A program made the translations under genes and the position numbers. DNA of 64,000 bases, taken from Micromonospora globbae. Its GTDB lineage: Bacteria > Actinomycetota > Actinomycetes > Mycobacteriales > Micromonosporaceae. Within the stretch, counting starts at the first letter, position 1; each line of letters begins with the position of its first letter. A model generated the notes under the pieces. It was not told where the DNA came from. It made no database searches and worked only from the letters and a program-made list of their open reading frames with translations. Location of the stretch: NCBI RefSeq assembly GCF_003610785.1, contig NZ_RAQQ01000005.1:248001-312000 (forward strand). Direction: 5' to 3'. Of the stretch, positions 54,797 to 63,865 are shown piece after piece.

Positions 54797-56893
54797 GTGA
54801 CCACCGAGACTTCCCCGCCCGTCGCCAAGCGGGTGCCCGCCGAGCGCACGCACCACGGCGACACCGTCGTCGACGAGTACGCCTGGCTGGCCACCAAGGA
54901 CGACCCCGACACGATCGCGTACCTGACGGCCGAGAACGAGTACACCGAGGCGCGTACGGCACACCTGGCGCCGCTGCGCGAGCGGCTGTTCGAGGAGATC
55001 CGCCGGCGTACGCAGGAGACCGACCTCTCGGTGCCGACCCGCAAGGGCGGCTACTGGTACTACACGCGCACCGTCGAGGGGCAGCAGTACGGCGTGCACT
55101 GCCGCCGCGCGGTCCGCGACGGCGAGACCGAGCCGCCGGTCAGCGCGGACGGCGCCCCGCTCGACGGCGAGGAGGTGCTGCTCGACGGCAACGTGCTGGC
55201 CGACGGGCACGACTTCTTCGCCCTCGGCGCGTTCGACGTCAGCCCCGACGGGCGGTGGCTCGCGTACTCCACCGACTTCTCCGGCGACGAGCGGTTCACC
55301 CTGCGGGTCAAGGACCTCGCCACCGGGGAACTGCTTCCCGACGAGGTGCCCGGCACCTTCTACGGCACCGCCTGGTCCGCTGACGCGTCGGTGCTCTTCT
55401 ACGTGACCGTCGACGAGGCGTGGCGGCCGTACCGGGTCTGGCGGCACGTCATCGGCTCCCCCTCCGCCGAGGACGTGGTCGTCCACCAGGAGGACGACGA
55501 GCGCTTCTGGGTGGGTGTCGAGCTGACCCGCTCGGAGAAGTTCATCGTCATCGACATCCACAGCAAGATCACCAGCGAGGTGCGGGTGATCCCGGCGGGC
55601 AACCCGACCGGGGTACCCGCCGTCGTGGCGCCCCGACGGCAGGGCGTGGAGTACACGGTGGAGCACCACGGCCACCGGTTCCTCATCCTGCACAACGACG
55701 GCGCGGAGGACTTCGCGCTGGCGTACACCTCGGCGGACGCGCCCGGCGACTGGGTGCCGTTGATCGAGCACTCGCCGGGCACCCGCCTCGAGGCGGTCGA
55801 CGCGTTCGAGAACCACCTGGTGGTCTCGCTGCGGACCAACGGGCTGACCGGGCTGCGGGTGCTGCCGATCGGCGGCGGCGACGCGCACGACATCGACTTC
55901 CCCGAGCCCCTCTACAGCGTCGGCCTGGACGCCAACCCGGAGTACCGCACCGGGCAGATCCGCCTGCGCTACTCGTCGCTGGTCACCCCGGACTCGGTCT
56001 ACGACTACGACCTGGTGACCCGCCGGATGGTGCTGCGCAAGCGGAAGCCGGTGCTGCCCGGGCCGGACGGGCGGCCGTACGACCCGGACGACTACGAGAT
56101 GCAGCGCGACTGGGCGCTCGCCGACGACGGCACCCGCGTACCCATCTCCCTGGTCTTCCGCAGGGGCACGCCCCGCGACGGCTCCACCCCCTGCCTGCTG
56201 TACGGCTACGGCTCGTACGAGGCCAGCATGGATCCGTGGTTCTCCGTGGCCCGGCTGTCGCTGCTGGACCGTGGCGTGATCTTCGCGGTCGCGCACATCC
56301 GGGGCGGCGGCGAGCTGGGGCGGCGCTGGTACGAGCAGGGCAAGCTGCTGGCCAAGAAGAACACGTTCACCGACTTCGTGGCCTGCGCACGGCACCTCGT
56401 GAAGGCCGGCTGGACGTCGAGCGACCGGCTGGTCGCCCGTGGCGCGTCGGCCGGCGGGCTGCTGATGGGCGCCGTGGCGAACCTCGCCCCGGACGCGTTC
56501 GCGGGGATCGTCGCGCAGGTGCCGTTCGTGGACGCGCTCACCTCGATCCTCGACCCGTCGCTGCCGCTCACGGTCACCGAGTGGGAGGAGTGGGGCAACC
56601 CGCTCGACGACCCGGAGGTGTACGCGTACATGAAGTCGTACACGCCGTACGAGAACGTGGCGGACGTCGACTACCCGGCGATCCTCGCGGTGACCAGCCT
56701 CAACGACACCCGCGTGCTCTACCACGAGCCGGCGAAGTGGATCGCCCGGCTGCGGGCCACCGCGCCGCAGGGCGACTACCTGCTCAAGACGGAGATGGGC
56801 GCCGGCCACGGCGGCCCGAGCGGCCGGTACGACGCGTGGCGCGAGGAGGCGTTCGTCAACGCCTGGATCCTCGACCGGCTCGGCCGCGCCTGA
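54797..56893 (+). CDS. ptrB: Oligopeptidase B (S9A serine peptidase)
   Basis: This 698-residue cytoplasmic peptidase cleaves short peptides after basic residues. It has the N-terminal beta-propeller (FDVSPDGRWLAYSTDFSGDE) and a C-terminal alpha/beta domain. The nucleophile Ser is in ARGASAGGLLMGAVANL, the Asp is in TSLNDTRVLYHEPAKW, and the His is in GAGHGGPSGRYD. The acidic residues after the Ser that give Arg/Lys preference also seem to be present. GTG at 54797 follows TAACGT (54785-54790) by six bases, so the mRNA is probably leaderless. Confidence 0.92.
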   Translation: MTTETSPPVAKRVPAERTHHGDTVVDEYAWLATKDDPDTIAYLTAENEYTEARTAHLAPLRERLFEEIRRRTQETDLSVPTRKGGYWYYTRTVEGQQYGVHCRRAVRDGETEPPVSADGAPLDGEEVLLDGNVLADGHDFFALGAFDVSPDGRWLAYSTDFSGDERFTLRVKDLATGELLPDEVPGTFYGTAWSADASVLFYVTVDEAWRPYRVWRHVIGSPSAEDVVVHQEDDERFWVGVELTRSEKFIVIDIHSKITSEVRVIPAGNPTGVPAVVAPRRQGVEYTVEHHGHRFLILHNDGAEDFALAYTSADAPGDWVPLIEHSPGTRLEAVDAFENHLVVSLRTNGLTGLRVLPIGGGDAHDIDFPEPLYSVGLDANPEYRTGQIRLRYSSLVTPDSVYDYDLVTRRMVLRKRKPVLPGPDGRPYDPDDYEMQRDWALADDGTRVPISLVFRRGTPRDGSTPCLLYGYGSYEASMDPWFSVARLSLLDRGVIFAVAHIRGGGELGRRWYEQGKLLAKKNTFTDFVACARHLVKAGWTSSDRLVARGASAGGLLMGAVANLAPDAFAGIVAQVPFVDALTSILDPSLPLTVTEWEEWGNPLDDPEVYAYMKSYTPYENVADVDYPAILAVTSLNDTRVLYHEPAKWIARLRATAPQGDYLLKTEMGAGHGGPSGRYDAWREEAFVNAWILDRLGRA

Positions 56894-56948
56894 CGTCGTA
56901 CGGGGAGGGGCCCTCCGGAAGGGCCCCTCCCCGACGCGCCCCGGGTGC

Positions 56949-57890
56949 TCAGCCCAGCACTCCGGCCAGCACCGCCGGGTCGACGTTGCCGCCCGTCACC
57001 ACGGCGACGGTCCGCCCGGCCGGCAGGTCGTCGGCGTGGAACAGCCGGGCGGCGGCCGCCACGGCGCCGCTCGGCTCGACCACCAGCCGGGCCTCCCGGA
57101 CGAGCCGGGCCATGGCCAGGGCGATCTCCTCCTCGGTCACCGTCACGATGCCGTCGAGCCGGTCCCGCAGGTGGGCGAGGGTCAGGTCGGACAGGTGGGT
57201 CCGTAGCCCGTCGGCGCTGGTCCGCTGGGTCCGCTCGACGTCCCAGAGCACCACCTCGCCGGCCGCGAGCGACTCGCGGGCGTCGGCGGCGAGCAGCGGC
57301 TCGACCCCGATCACGGCGGCGGACGGCCGCAGGGCCTTCACCGCCGTCGCGACCCCGGACGACAGCCCCCCGCCGCCCACGGGGACGAGCACCACGTCCA
57401 CGTCCGGCAGGTCCTCGACGATCTCCAGACCGATGGTCCCCTGACCGGCGATCACGTGCCGGTCGTCGAAGGGCGGCACGAGCGTGCCGCCCGTCTCCGC
57501 CGCGATCCGCTCCGCCTCGGCGAGCCGGCGGGCCGGCGGGACGAGCACGACCTCCGCGCCCCGGGCCCGGATCCGGTCGACCTTGACCGTGGGCGCGCCC
57601 TCCGGCACGACCACCCGGCACGCCACGCCGGCGGACCGCGCCGCGTACGCCAGCGCCTGCCCGTGGTTGCCCGACGAGTGGGTGACCACGCCACGGGCGC
57701 GGACCGCCGGGTCGATCCGGGCCACGGCGTGGGTCGCCCCGCGCAGCTTGAACGACCCGACGGGTTGCAGGCTCTCCGGCTTCAGCCACAGGGCGTCGTC
57801 CCAGGATGCCGGCAGCAGCGGCGTCCGCACGACCGTGCCCGCGATGTCCGCGGCGGCGGCCCGGACGTCCTCGATCGAGATCAGCTCCAT
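56949..57890 (-). CDS. Threonine/serine dehydratase-like PLP enzyme
   Basis: This 313-residue enzyme belongs to fold type II PLP enzymes and resembles short threonine dehydratases and serine racemases. The PLP Lys is in PVGSFKLRGATHAV, and the glycine loop is VPVGGGGLSSGVATA. It lacks the ACT regulatory domain, so it is more like a catabolic or racemase type than biosynthetic IlvA. ATG at 57890 (MELISIEDVRAAAADI) follows CAGGAT by six bases, a weaker leaderless candidate. It is convergent with the oligopeptidase B gene. Confidence 0.88.
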   Translation of the reverse strand: MELISIEDVRAAAADIAGTVVRTPLLPASWDDALWLKPESLQPVGSFKLRGATHAVARIDPAVRARGVVTHSSGNHGQALAYAARSAGVACRVVVPEGAPTVKVDRIRARGAEVVLVPPARRLAEAERIAAETGGTLVPPFDDRHVIAGQGTIGLEIVEDLPDVDVVLVPVGGGGLSSGVATAVKALRPSAAVIGVEPLLAADARESLAAGEVVLWDVERTQRTSADGLRTHLSDLTLAHLRDRLDGIVTVTEEEIALAMARLVREARLVVEPSGAVAAAARLFHADDLPAGRTVAVVTGGNVDPAVLAGVLG

Positions 57891-58048
57891 CGCACCATCC
57901 TGCCCCGGGTCACGCCGGCACGCCGCCCCTCATGATCGCGCTCGATCGCGGAACGAGTTCCCTCCCCGACAGGCGGAAGCCACTACTTCCCGGACCAGGC
58001 ACGATCTTCCCGCCGCGAGCCCCGCCGCAGGCCACCTAGACTGCGCGG

Positions 58049-58210
58049 GTGACCGAGGAGCCTGCGGCGGGAGAACCGGACGGTACGCGGCGCCGTCCGC
58101 CGTTGCTGATCGTCGCGGTGCTGGTCGCCGCCCTGATCGTCTGCTGCTGCTCGGCGGTGGTCGGCCTGTTCATCGCCTGGTCCGCCGGCCTGTTCCACCC
58201 GCCGGCCTGA
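58049..58210 (+). CDS. 53-residue single-helix membrane peptide
   Basis: This short gene encodes a 53-residue protein starting VTEEPAAGEPDGTRRRPP. A charged head is followed by one helix (LLIVAVLVAALIVCCCSAVV region) with three cysteines in a row, then a short tail ending FHPPA. GTG at 58049 follows TAGACT (58037-58042) by six bases, a strong leaderless start. The reading frame ends at TGA 58208-58210. The codon positions follow the GC bias of true genes. Function unknown; it may be palmitoyl- or metal-linked, but this is a guess. Confidence 0.68.
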   Translation: MTEEPAAGEPDGTRRRPPLLIVAVLVAALIVCCCSAVVGLFIAWSAGLFHPPA

Positions 58211-58292
58211 CCGCGCCCGTTCCACCCGCAGCCTGGACGCGCCGGCCGGAACGGCCAGCCGCACGGCCGCCGCCGCTCCGCCCCGCCGCCCC

Positions 58293-59822
58293 TCAGGTCG
58301 CCCGCAGCTCCTCGACCGCGGTGCTCGACCGCAGGAAGAGCAGGCCGACGGCCACCGTGACGAGCACCGCCGCGAGGGCGCCGGCCCCGAGCAGCGCCAG
58401 GTGTTCCAGCGGTACGTCCGGCACCCGGTGCGTCGCGGGGACCTCCACGATCCGGCTGTACCGCTCCCGGGTGGCCGGGTCCGAGCAGAGCCGCTCGCCC
58501 GCGTCGCACACCAGCGAGGTGTAGGACCCGCTCGTGGCGTCACCGAACAGCCCCCGTGCGACGAGCGTGCCGACGGCCAGCGCCAGCAGGATGGCCGGGA
58601 CGGCGGGGAGCACCGACTGCCAGGCGATCGACCGGGCCAGCGTGCCCCGGGGAACGCCCGTCGCCACCAGCGCCGCGTACGCCCGTCGCCGCGCCACGAT
58701 GCCCTCCACGACGGCGACGAGCAGACCGGCGGCGGCGATCACCACGGCCACCGTGACCGCGAGGTCCACGAGCGTCATCGTGGCGAGGTAGAACGGGTTG
58801 TCGCCCGCCTCGACACCGACGCGGCGGCTCGCCTCACGCCGGAGTTCGTCCTGCGCCACGAAGTGGGCGCGGAGAGCCGCGGCGCCGGCCCCGAACGTCA
58901 CCGCCGCCAGCAGGGCCGCGAAGGTGCGGCTGCCGGCCCAGGGGTCGGCCATCAGCCGGCTCGCGGCGAGCAGCGCGGCGGGCCGCCGGGCGTACCGGCG
59001 CAGCACCCGGCCCGTGGTGTACGAGAACCAGCCGGCGGCCGACACCACGCCGGCCAGCGCGGCCAGCCCGCCCCCGACGAGGAACACCGGCCCCAGTGCC
59101 GCGGAGGGGCCGTACGCGGACCACCGGGCCAGGAGCGGCCACCCGAGGACGAGGACGGCCGCGCCGACGACGATGAGGACCATCGCGCCGGGGCCCGGGC
59201 CGCGCTCCCGGGCCGCCCGGCGGGTCACGCCGAGCGGCGTGGTGATGACCCCGCGCAGCATGAGCGCCGTGGCCGCACCGGCGACGACCGGCAGCCCGAG
59301 CACCACGGCCGCCAGCGCCCCCACGGGCGGGAGCACGTCGGTGGGGAGGGCTAGGCGCCCGTGCTCGTCCGGGCGGTGCAACAGCTCCCGGGCGGCCAGG
59401 TACAGACCCAGACCGGTGAGCGTGCCGAGGAGGCTCGCGACGCCGGTCTCCAGCATGGCGAGCCAGGTGACCTGCCGCGGGGTGGCGCCGGCGAGCCGGA
59501 GCGCCGCGAGCCGGCGGTCCCGGGCGGGAGCGCCGAGCCGGGCGCACTGCCCGGCCAGCGCCAGCACCGGGACGGTGAGCAGTACCAGGGCGAAGGCGGT
59601 GCCGCCCCGCAGGCCCGGCTCCCGCAGGAGGGCCTGGGAGTAGTGCTCGGACCAGCGGACGGGATTGTCGGCGGTGGCCGGCGGCGTTGGGATGGCCAGC
59701 ACGGTGAACGCGGCCAGTACGGCCAGTGCGGCGAGCACGGCACTCAACGCGGTGAGCAGCACGCGAGCGGTGTCGGTGCGGGTGCCGGCCAGGGCGAGCC
59801 GGACCAGCGCGCCCGGCGTCAC
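58293..59822 (-). CDS. FtsX-like ABC transporter permease (MacB type)
   Basis: This 509-residue membrane protein has FtsX-like permease domains, with about eight to ten helices. Family-like segments are RLAALRLAGATPRQVTWLAMLETG and RRAYAALVATGVPRGTLARSIAWQS, each being the conserved coupling segment of one half. The extracytoplasmic loop includes a Cys pair (SLVCDAGERLCSDP). GTG at 59822 overlaps the ATPase stop (GTGA). It probably exports a peptide or lipid, or acts in mechanotransmission, as do MacB/LolCDE-type systems. Confidence 0.88.
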   Translation of the reverse strand: MTPGALVRLALAGTRTDTARVLLTALSAVLAALAVLAAFTVLAIPTPPATADNPVRWSEHYSQALLREPGLRGGTAFALVLLTVPVLALAGQCARLGAPARDRRLAALRLAGATPRQVTWLAMLETGVASLLGTLTGLGLYLAARELLHRPDEHGRLALPTDVLPPVGALAAVVLGLPVVAGAATALMLRGVITTPLGVTRRAARERGPGPGAMVLIVVGAAVLVLGWPLLARWSAYGPSAALGPVFLVGGGLAALAGVVSAAGWFSYTTGRVLRRYARRPAALLAASRLMADPWAGSRTFAALLAAVTFGAGAAALRAHFVAQDELRREASRRVGVEAGDNPFYLATMTLVDLAVTVAVVIAAAGLLVAVVEGIVARRRAYAALVATGVPRGTLARSIAWQSVLPAVPAILLALAVGTLVARGLFGDATSGSYTSLVCDAGERLCSDPATRERYSRIVEVPATHRVPDVPLEHLALLGAGALAAVLVTVAVGLLFLRSSTAVEELRAT

Positions 59823-60514
59823 CGGTGGCCGCCGGTCGACGGGACGCCGAGGCCGCTGTGGTCGACCGTTCCGTCCCGGAGGACCACCTCCCGGTCGGCG
59901 TAGGCCGCGATGCGCGGCTCGTGGGTGACCAGCACCACCGAGGTGCCCTTCTCGCGGGAGAGCCGGACCAGCGTGGTGAGCAACTGCTCTCCCGCGAGGG
60001 TGTCCAGCGCGCCGGTCGGCTCGTCCGCGAAGAGCACGCGCGGCCCGGTGACCAGCGCCCGGGCCGCCGCGCACCGCTGCTGCTGCCCGCCGGACATCTC
60101 ACCCGGCCGGACGTCGGCCACCTCGCCCACGCCGAGCCGGTCCAGCCAGCTCGCCGCCACCGCCCGCGCCTCTCGCCGCCCCGTGCCGGCGAGAAGCAGC
60201 GGCAGCGCGACGTTCTCGGCCGCCGTGAGTTCGGCGACGAGCTGGCCGAACTGGAACAGCACCCCGAACTCGGTGCGACGCAGCCGCGAGCGCGCCGCCT
60301 CCGACCAGGTGTCGATCCGCTCGCCGCGCCAGGTCACCTCGCCCGAGTCGGGGCGCAGGATCCCGGCGAGGCAGTGCAGCAGCGTGGACTTGCCGCAGCC
60401 GCTCGGGCCGGTGACCGCGAGGATCTCGCCCTCGTCGAGGTCGAGCGTCACTCCGCGCAGGGCGGGCGTCCGCCCGTACGACCGGACCACGTCGCGGGCC
60501 TGGAGCTGGGTCAT
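59819..60514 (-). CDS. ABC transporter ATP-binding protein (MacB/LolD type)
   Basis: This 231-residue ATPase is of the MacB/LolD group. Walker A is GPSGCGKST, the Q-loop is FGVLFQFGQLVAELTAAENV, the signature is MSGGQQQRCAAARAL, Walker B is VLFADEPTGALD, and the H-loop is VTHEPRIA. ATG at 60514 overlaps the PadR stop by four bases. It is the middle gene of a PadR-ATPase-permease operon, so the transporter is likely induced by a drug or envelope signal through PadR. Confidence 0.92.
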   Translation of the reverse strand: MTQLQARDVVRSYGRTPALRGVTLDLDEGEILAVTGPSGCGKSTLLHCLAGILRPDSGEVTWRGERIDTWSEAARSRLRRTEFGVLFQFGQLVAELTAAENVALPLLLAGTGRREARAVAASWLDRLGVGEVADVRPGEMSGGQQQRCAAARALVTGPRVLFADEPTGALDTLAGEQLLTTLVRLSREKGTSVVLVTHEPRIAAYADREVVLRDGTVDHSGLGVPSTGGHR

Positions 60515-61056
60515 GGGTGCACCTCCCGGTGCCAGTCGGCGACCCGGTCGAGGGTGGTGGCCAGCCACCTCAGGTCGGCGTCGAGGTGAGCGATGGCGTA
60601 GTCGGCCGCCACGACGTCGTCGAGGGTGGCCGAGGGTGCGTGCTTCACGCCGGTCAGCTCCCGGAGCCGGGCGGTGTGCGCCTGGCGTTGGGCGACCAGA
60701 CAGGACCGTGCCCGGTCCACGTCGGCGACGAGCAGCGCCACCACCACCTTGGCGAGGAGCGTGCTGGCCACGTACGGCAGGGGCGGCTCGACGTCGCTGA
60801 GCCAGCGGTCGAGCGCGGCCCGCCCCTCGTCGGTCAGCGCGTAGGTGGTGCGGTCGGGACCGCCGTCCCGCTCCTGCCCGGTGACCGCCACCATCCCGTC
60901 CCGTTCGAGGCGGCCGAGCGTGGCGTAGACCTGGCCGAAGGCCAGCGGACGCGCCTGCGGCAGCCGCGCGTCGTAGGCGCGCTTGAGCTCGTAGCCGTGC
61001 CTGCCGCCGCTGGCGAGCAGCCCGAGCAGGACGTGCGGAGTGGACACCTCGCTCAC
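60511..61056 (-). CDS. PadR-family transcriptional regulator
   Basis: This 181-residue protein is a PadR-family repressor. The winged helix contains LLGLLASGGRHGYELKRAYD, ARPLAFGQVYATLGRLERDGMVAV and DRTTYALTDEGRAALDRWL; the C-terminal helices form the dimer. GTG at 61056 is the start given here; GTG at 61047 (VSTPHVLLG) is also possible. A near-perfect palindrome overlaps the start codon, so the gene probably represses itself and the two transporter genes behind it. Confidence 0.87.
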   Translation of the reverse strand: MSEVSTPHVLLGLLASGGRHGYELKRAYDARLPQARPLAFGQVYATLGRLERDGMVAVTGQERDGGPDRTTYALTDEGRAALDRWLSDVEPPLPYVASTLLAKVVVALLVADVDRARSCLVAQRQAHTARLRELTGVKHAPSATLDDVVAADYAIAHLDADLRWLATTLDRVADWHREVHP

Positions 61057-61076
61057 TATTCACCGGGTGAATAGTG
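61054..61076 (-). promoter_or_regulatory. Palindromic PadR operator overlapping the padR start
   Basis: Arms CACTATTCACC (61054-61064) and GGTGAATAGTG (61066-61076) form a perfect 11-base inverted repeat around a single central base at 61065. The left arm contains the GTG start codon of padR, so a bound PadR dimer would block the initiation region. PadR binding is inferred from position and symmetry. Confidence 0.75.
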
Positions 61077-61142
61077 GTGTCAACGGTCCTCCGGCTCCAC
61101 CTGCCGGAGCCGGCGGGGGCCGTTCAGCCCCAGCGGGACCGT

Positions 61143-63293
61143 TCAGCCCCGCGGGGGGCCGGCGGCGACCAGGGCGGCCGCCTCGCCGGTACGGACCATG
61201 CGGTGCCAGCGCAGCCGGTTGCCGATCACGGCGGTGACCACCGACTGCACCACTACGAGGTACATGACCTGGCGGTAGACCACCTGCTGCAACGGCAGCG
61301 CCCAGAGCGGCCCGAGGCGTTCCCGGTCCAGCCGCAGCGCGTAGCCGGCGGTCACCGCCTGGAGCAGCAGCAGCCCCACCCAGGCCAGCACGAGCGACGA
61401 CCAGGGCAGGAAGAGCAGGCCGTAGAGGGCGAAGACGTCGACCGCCGGCGCGGCCAGCGGCAGCAGGATCTGGAACACCGTGAGGTACGGCAGGCCGCGC
61501 CGGCCCAGCCTGCCGCCCGCCCCGGGCTCCCGCAGGGCGTGCCGGTGCTTCCACATCGCCTGCATCGTGCCGTAGCACCAGCGGTAGCGCTGCCGCCACA
61601 GCTGCCGCAGCGTGGACGGCGCCTCGGTCCAGGCGACGGCCGCCTCCTCGTACACGACCCGCCATCCGGCCCGCAGCACCGCCATGGTGAGGTCGGTGTC
61701 CTCCGCCAGGGTGTCACCGGGGACTCCGCTCACGGCGCGCAGCACCTCGCGGCGGAACGCGCCGATCGCGCCGGGGATCGTCGGCATGCACTCCAGGACG
61801 TCGTACATGCGCCGGTCGAGGTTGAAGCCGATCACGTACTCCAGGTGCTGCCAGCGGCCGAGCAGCCGCCGGCGGTTCGCCACCTTGGTGTTGCCGGAGA
61901 TCGCGCCCACGGTCGGGTCGGCGAAGCCCTGCACCAGCCGGTACACGGTGTCCGGCTGGAACACCGTGTCCCCGTCCACCAGCACCAGCAGGTCGGCCCG
62001 GGCCGCCCGGATCCCCGTGTTCAGGGCCGCCGGCTTGCCGGCGTTCGCCTGCCGGATGACCCGCACCCCGCGCAGCCGCATCCGCTCGACGATGTCGGCC
62101 GTGCCGTCGCTCGACCCGTCGTCGACCACGATGACCTCGAGCGCCGGGTACGCGCTCGCCACCAGCGACCGGACGGTCGCGGCGATGTTGGCCGCCTCGT
62201 TGTACGCCGGCACGATCACCGAGACCGGCGCGCGGACCTCGGGCTGGTGCCCGGTACGCCGCCGCACCCGCCGGACGTGCCGCTGGGCGCACACCACCTG
62301 GATCGCCAGCCGGGCGACGCCGAGCACCAACGCGATCCCGAGCAGCAGGTTCATCCCGGCCGCGACCCAGCCCGCGCCGAGCTGGGTACCGCGCAGCGCG
62401 AGCCCGCTGAGCCGGGTGCCGGTGCCGGCCGGAACCGTCGACTCGGGCGCGCCGATCCCCGCCGACACGGTGGTGAACCGGTAGCCCTGCCGGGTCAGTT
62501 CGGGCAGCAGCCGCTCCAGCGCCGCCACCGTCTGGTCGCGGTTCCCGCCCCCGTCGTGCATCAGCACCACGGCGCCGCGGCCGCCGGCCGGGGTGGCGGC
62601 CCGCACGATCCGCGCGACTCCGGGGCGCTGCCAGTCCCGGGTGTCCCGGTCGGCGAGCACCGCGACGTGGCCGCTGCCGGCGGCGGCGCGCAGCACGTCG
62701 TACTCCGGCCCGTCGAGCGCCGACGGCAGGGACGAGAAGGGCGGCCGCAACAGCGTGGGCTCGCGCCCGGTCGCCCCGGCGACCGCCTTGCGGGTCAGGG
62801 ACAGTTCCAGGTCCCGCCGCCAGCCCGGCACGGACGCGAGGTCCGCGTGCGTGAACGTGTGCGAGCCGATCTCGTGCCCCTCGGCGAGGATCCGCCGCAC
62901 CAGGTCGGGATGTTCGTTGACCCGAGCGCCGACCACGAAGAACGTGGCGTGGGCGTGGTGCCGGCGCAGCACGTCGAGCACCCGCGGCGTCCAGCGCGGG
63001 TCCGGCCCGTCGTCGAACGTGAGCGCGATCGTCCGGTCCGGCATCGCCCGGGTCACCGGCTCGGGCCGGTCCAGCCGGATCACCGGCCCGCCGGCGACGA
63101 CGCTCCCCGGCGTGCCCGCCACCGTTCCCGGCGTGGACCCGTCCCCCGCCCCGGCGACCGGCCCGGAGCCACCGCCGAGACCGGTCACGAGGCCGTGCAC
63201 GGTGAGTGTGGCGAGCAGCAGGGCCAGGCCGAGCAGGAGGAGGAACCAGTGCGCCCGCGGATCCCGGCGGGCGCGGTGTCGCGGGGTCGTCAC
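61143..63293 (-). CDS. Bifunctional polysaccharide deacetylase / GT2 glycosyltransferase membrane protein
   Basis: This 716-residue membrane protein fuses two enzymes. One N-terminal helix (residues 16-36) is followed by a NodB-type deacetylase domain (about 85-285) with TFDDGP (92-97), SHTFTH (144-149) and RPPFSS. After another helix comes a GT2 domain (about 356-600) with SVIVPAYNEA, VVDDGSSDGT, DGD, EDTD and QRYRW (568-572). Three to four C-terminal helices then form a synthase-like exit. The pairing points to a partly deacetylated polysaccharide such as poly-N-acetylglucosamine. GTG at 63293 overlaps the upstream stop by four bases. Confidence 0.9.
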   Translation of the reverse strand: MTTPRHRARRDPRAHWFLLLLGLALLLATLTVHGLVTGLGGGSGPVAGAGDGSTPGTVAGTPGSVVAGGPVIRLDRPEPVTRAMPDRTIALTFDDGPDPRWTPRVLDVLRRHHAHATFFVVGARVNEHPDLVRRILAEGHEIGSHTFTHADLASVPGWRRDLELSLTRKAVAGATGREPTLLRPPFSSLPSALDGPEYDVLRAAAGSGHVAVLADRDTRDWQRPGVARIVRAATPAGGRGAVVLMHDGGGNRDQTVAALERLLPELTRQGYRFTTVSAGIGAPESTVPAGTGTRLSGLALRGTQLGAGWVAAGMNLLLGIALVLGVARLAIQVVCAQRHVRRVRRRTGHQPEVRAPVSVIVPAYNEAANIAATVRSLVASAYPALEVIVVDDGSSDGTADIVERMRLRGVRVIRQANAGKPAALNTGIRAARADLLVLVDGDTVFQPDTVYRLVQGFADPTVGAISGNTKVANRRRLLGRWQHLEYVIGFNLDRRMYDVLECMPTIPGAIGAFRREVLRAVSGVPGDTLAEDTDLTMAVLRAGWRVVYEEAAVAWTEAPSTLRQLWRQRYRWCYGTMQAMWKHRHALREPGAGGRLGRRGLPYLTVFQILLPLAAPAVDVFALYGLLFLPWSSLVLAWVGLLLLQAVTAGYALRLDRERLGPLWALPLQQVVYRQVMYLVVVQSVVTAVIGNRLRWHRMVRTGEAAALVAAGPPRG

Positions 63294-63712
63294 GTCGGCT
63301 TGCCCGGCGACCTGCTCGGCCTCGGCGTCGGACGCCGCTCGTCGCCCTGCCCCGGGTGGTCCGAGCGGGCGGGCCGCGCGGAGCGGGTGAGCGCCGGGAC
63401 CGGCGACCGGTCCGCGGTCGACGGCGGCGTCGTGGTGGGCGTCCCGGTGCGGGCGTCCGGGGACGGGACGGTGGAGGGGGAGTGACCGAACCCGTCCCGA
63501 CCGTCGACGCCCGCCTCGACGGGCTGCGCCGGCCGGGAGTCCGGCCAGCCGGGCACCGGCACGGGGGCCTCGAAGAGGAGGCCGGCAAGGATCAGCGCGA
63601 TGCTGGTGAGCAGGCCGAGACCCATGACGGTGCCACCGATCACCGCCAGTCGGCGTCGGCGACCGGTGCGGTCGACGAACACCGGCGGTACGGCGCTCGG
63701 CTGGTCGTGCAT
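63290..63712 (-). CDS. Small membrane protein in polysaccharide operon
   Basis: I do not recognise this 140-residue protein. It has one transmembrane helix (about residues 23-46, AVIGGTVMGLGLLTSIALILAG) after a short basic N-terminus. The rest is a disordered Pro/Thr/Ser/Asp-rich tail (GTPTTTPPSTADRSP). The ATG at 63712 has GGAG eight bases upstream. It is translationally coupled to the deacetylase-glycosyltransferase gene and may be its accessory. Confidence 0.7.
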   Translation of the reverse strand: MHDQPSAVPPVFVDRTGRRRRLAVIGGTVMGLGLLTSIALILAGLLFEAPVPVPGWPDSRPAQPVEAGVDGRDGFGHSPSTVPSPDARTGTPTTTPPSTADRSPVPALTRSARPARSDHPGQGDERRPTPRPSRSPGKPT

Positions 63713-63865
63713 CTGTATCGCTCCAAGGCTGCTGCCGTCGAGGCCCGTCCGGACCTCGGTGGGACCCGACCGTCCGGGCCTCCACGGCTCACAGCGCTGC
63801 CCGCGCGGGGGGCGTTACAGCGGTGACGGAGCGCGGGGTGGCGGGCTCACCCCGTCACCGGGGCA

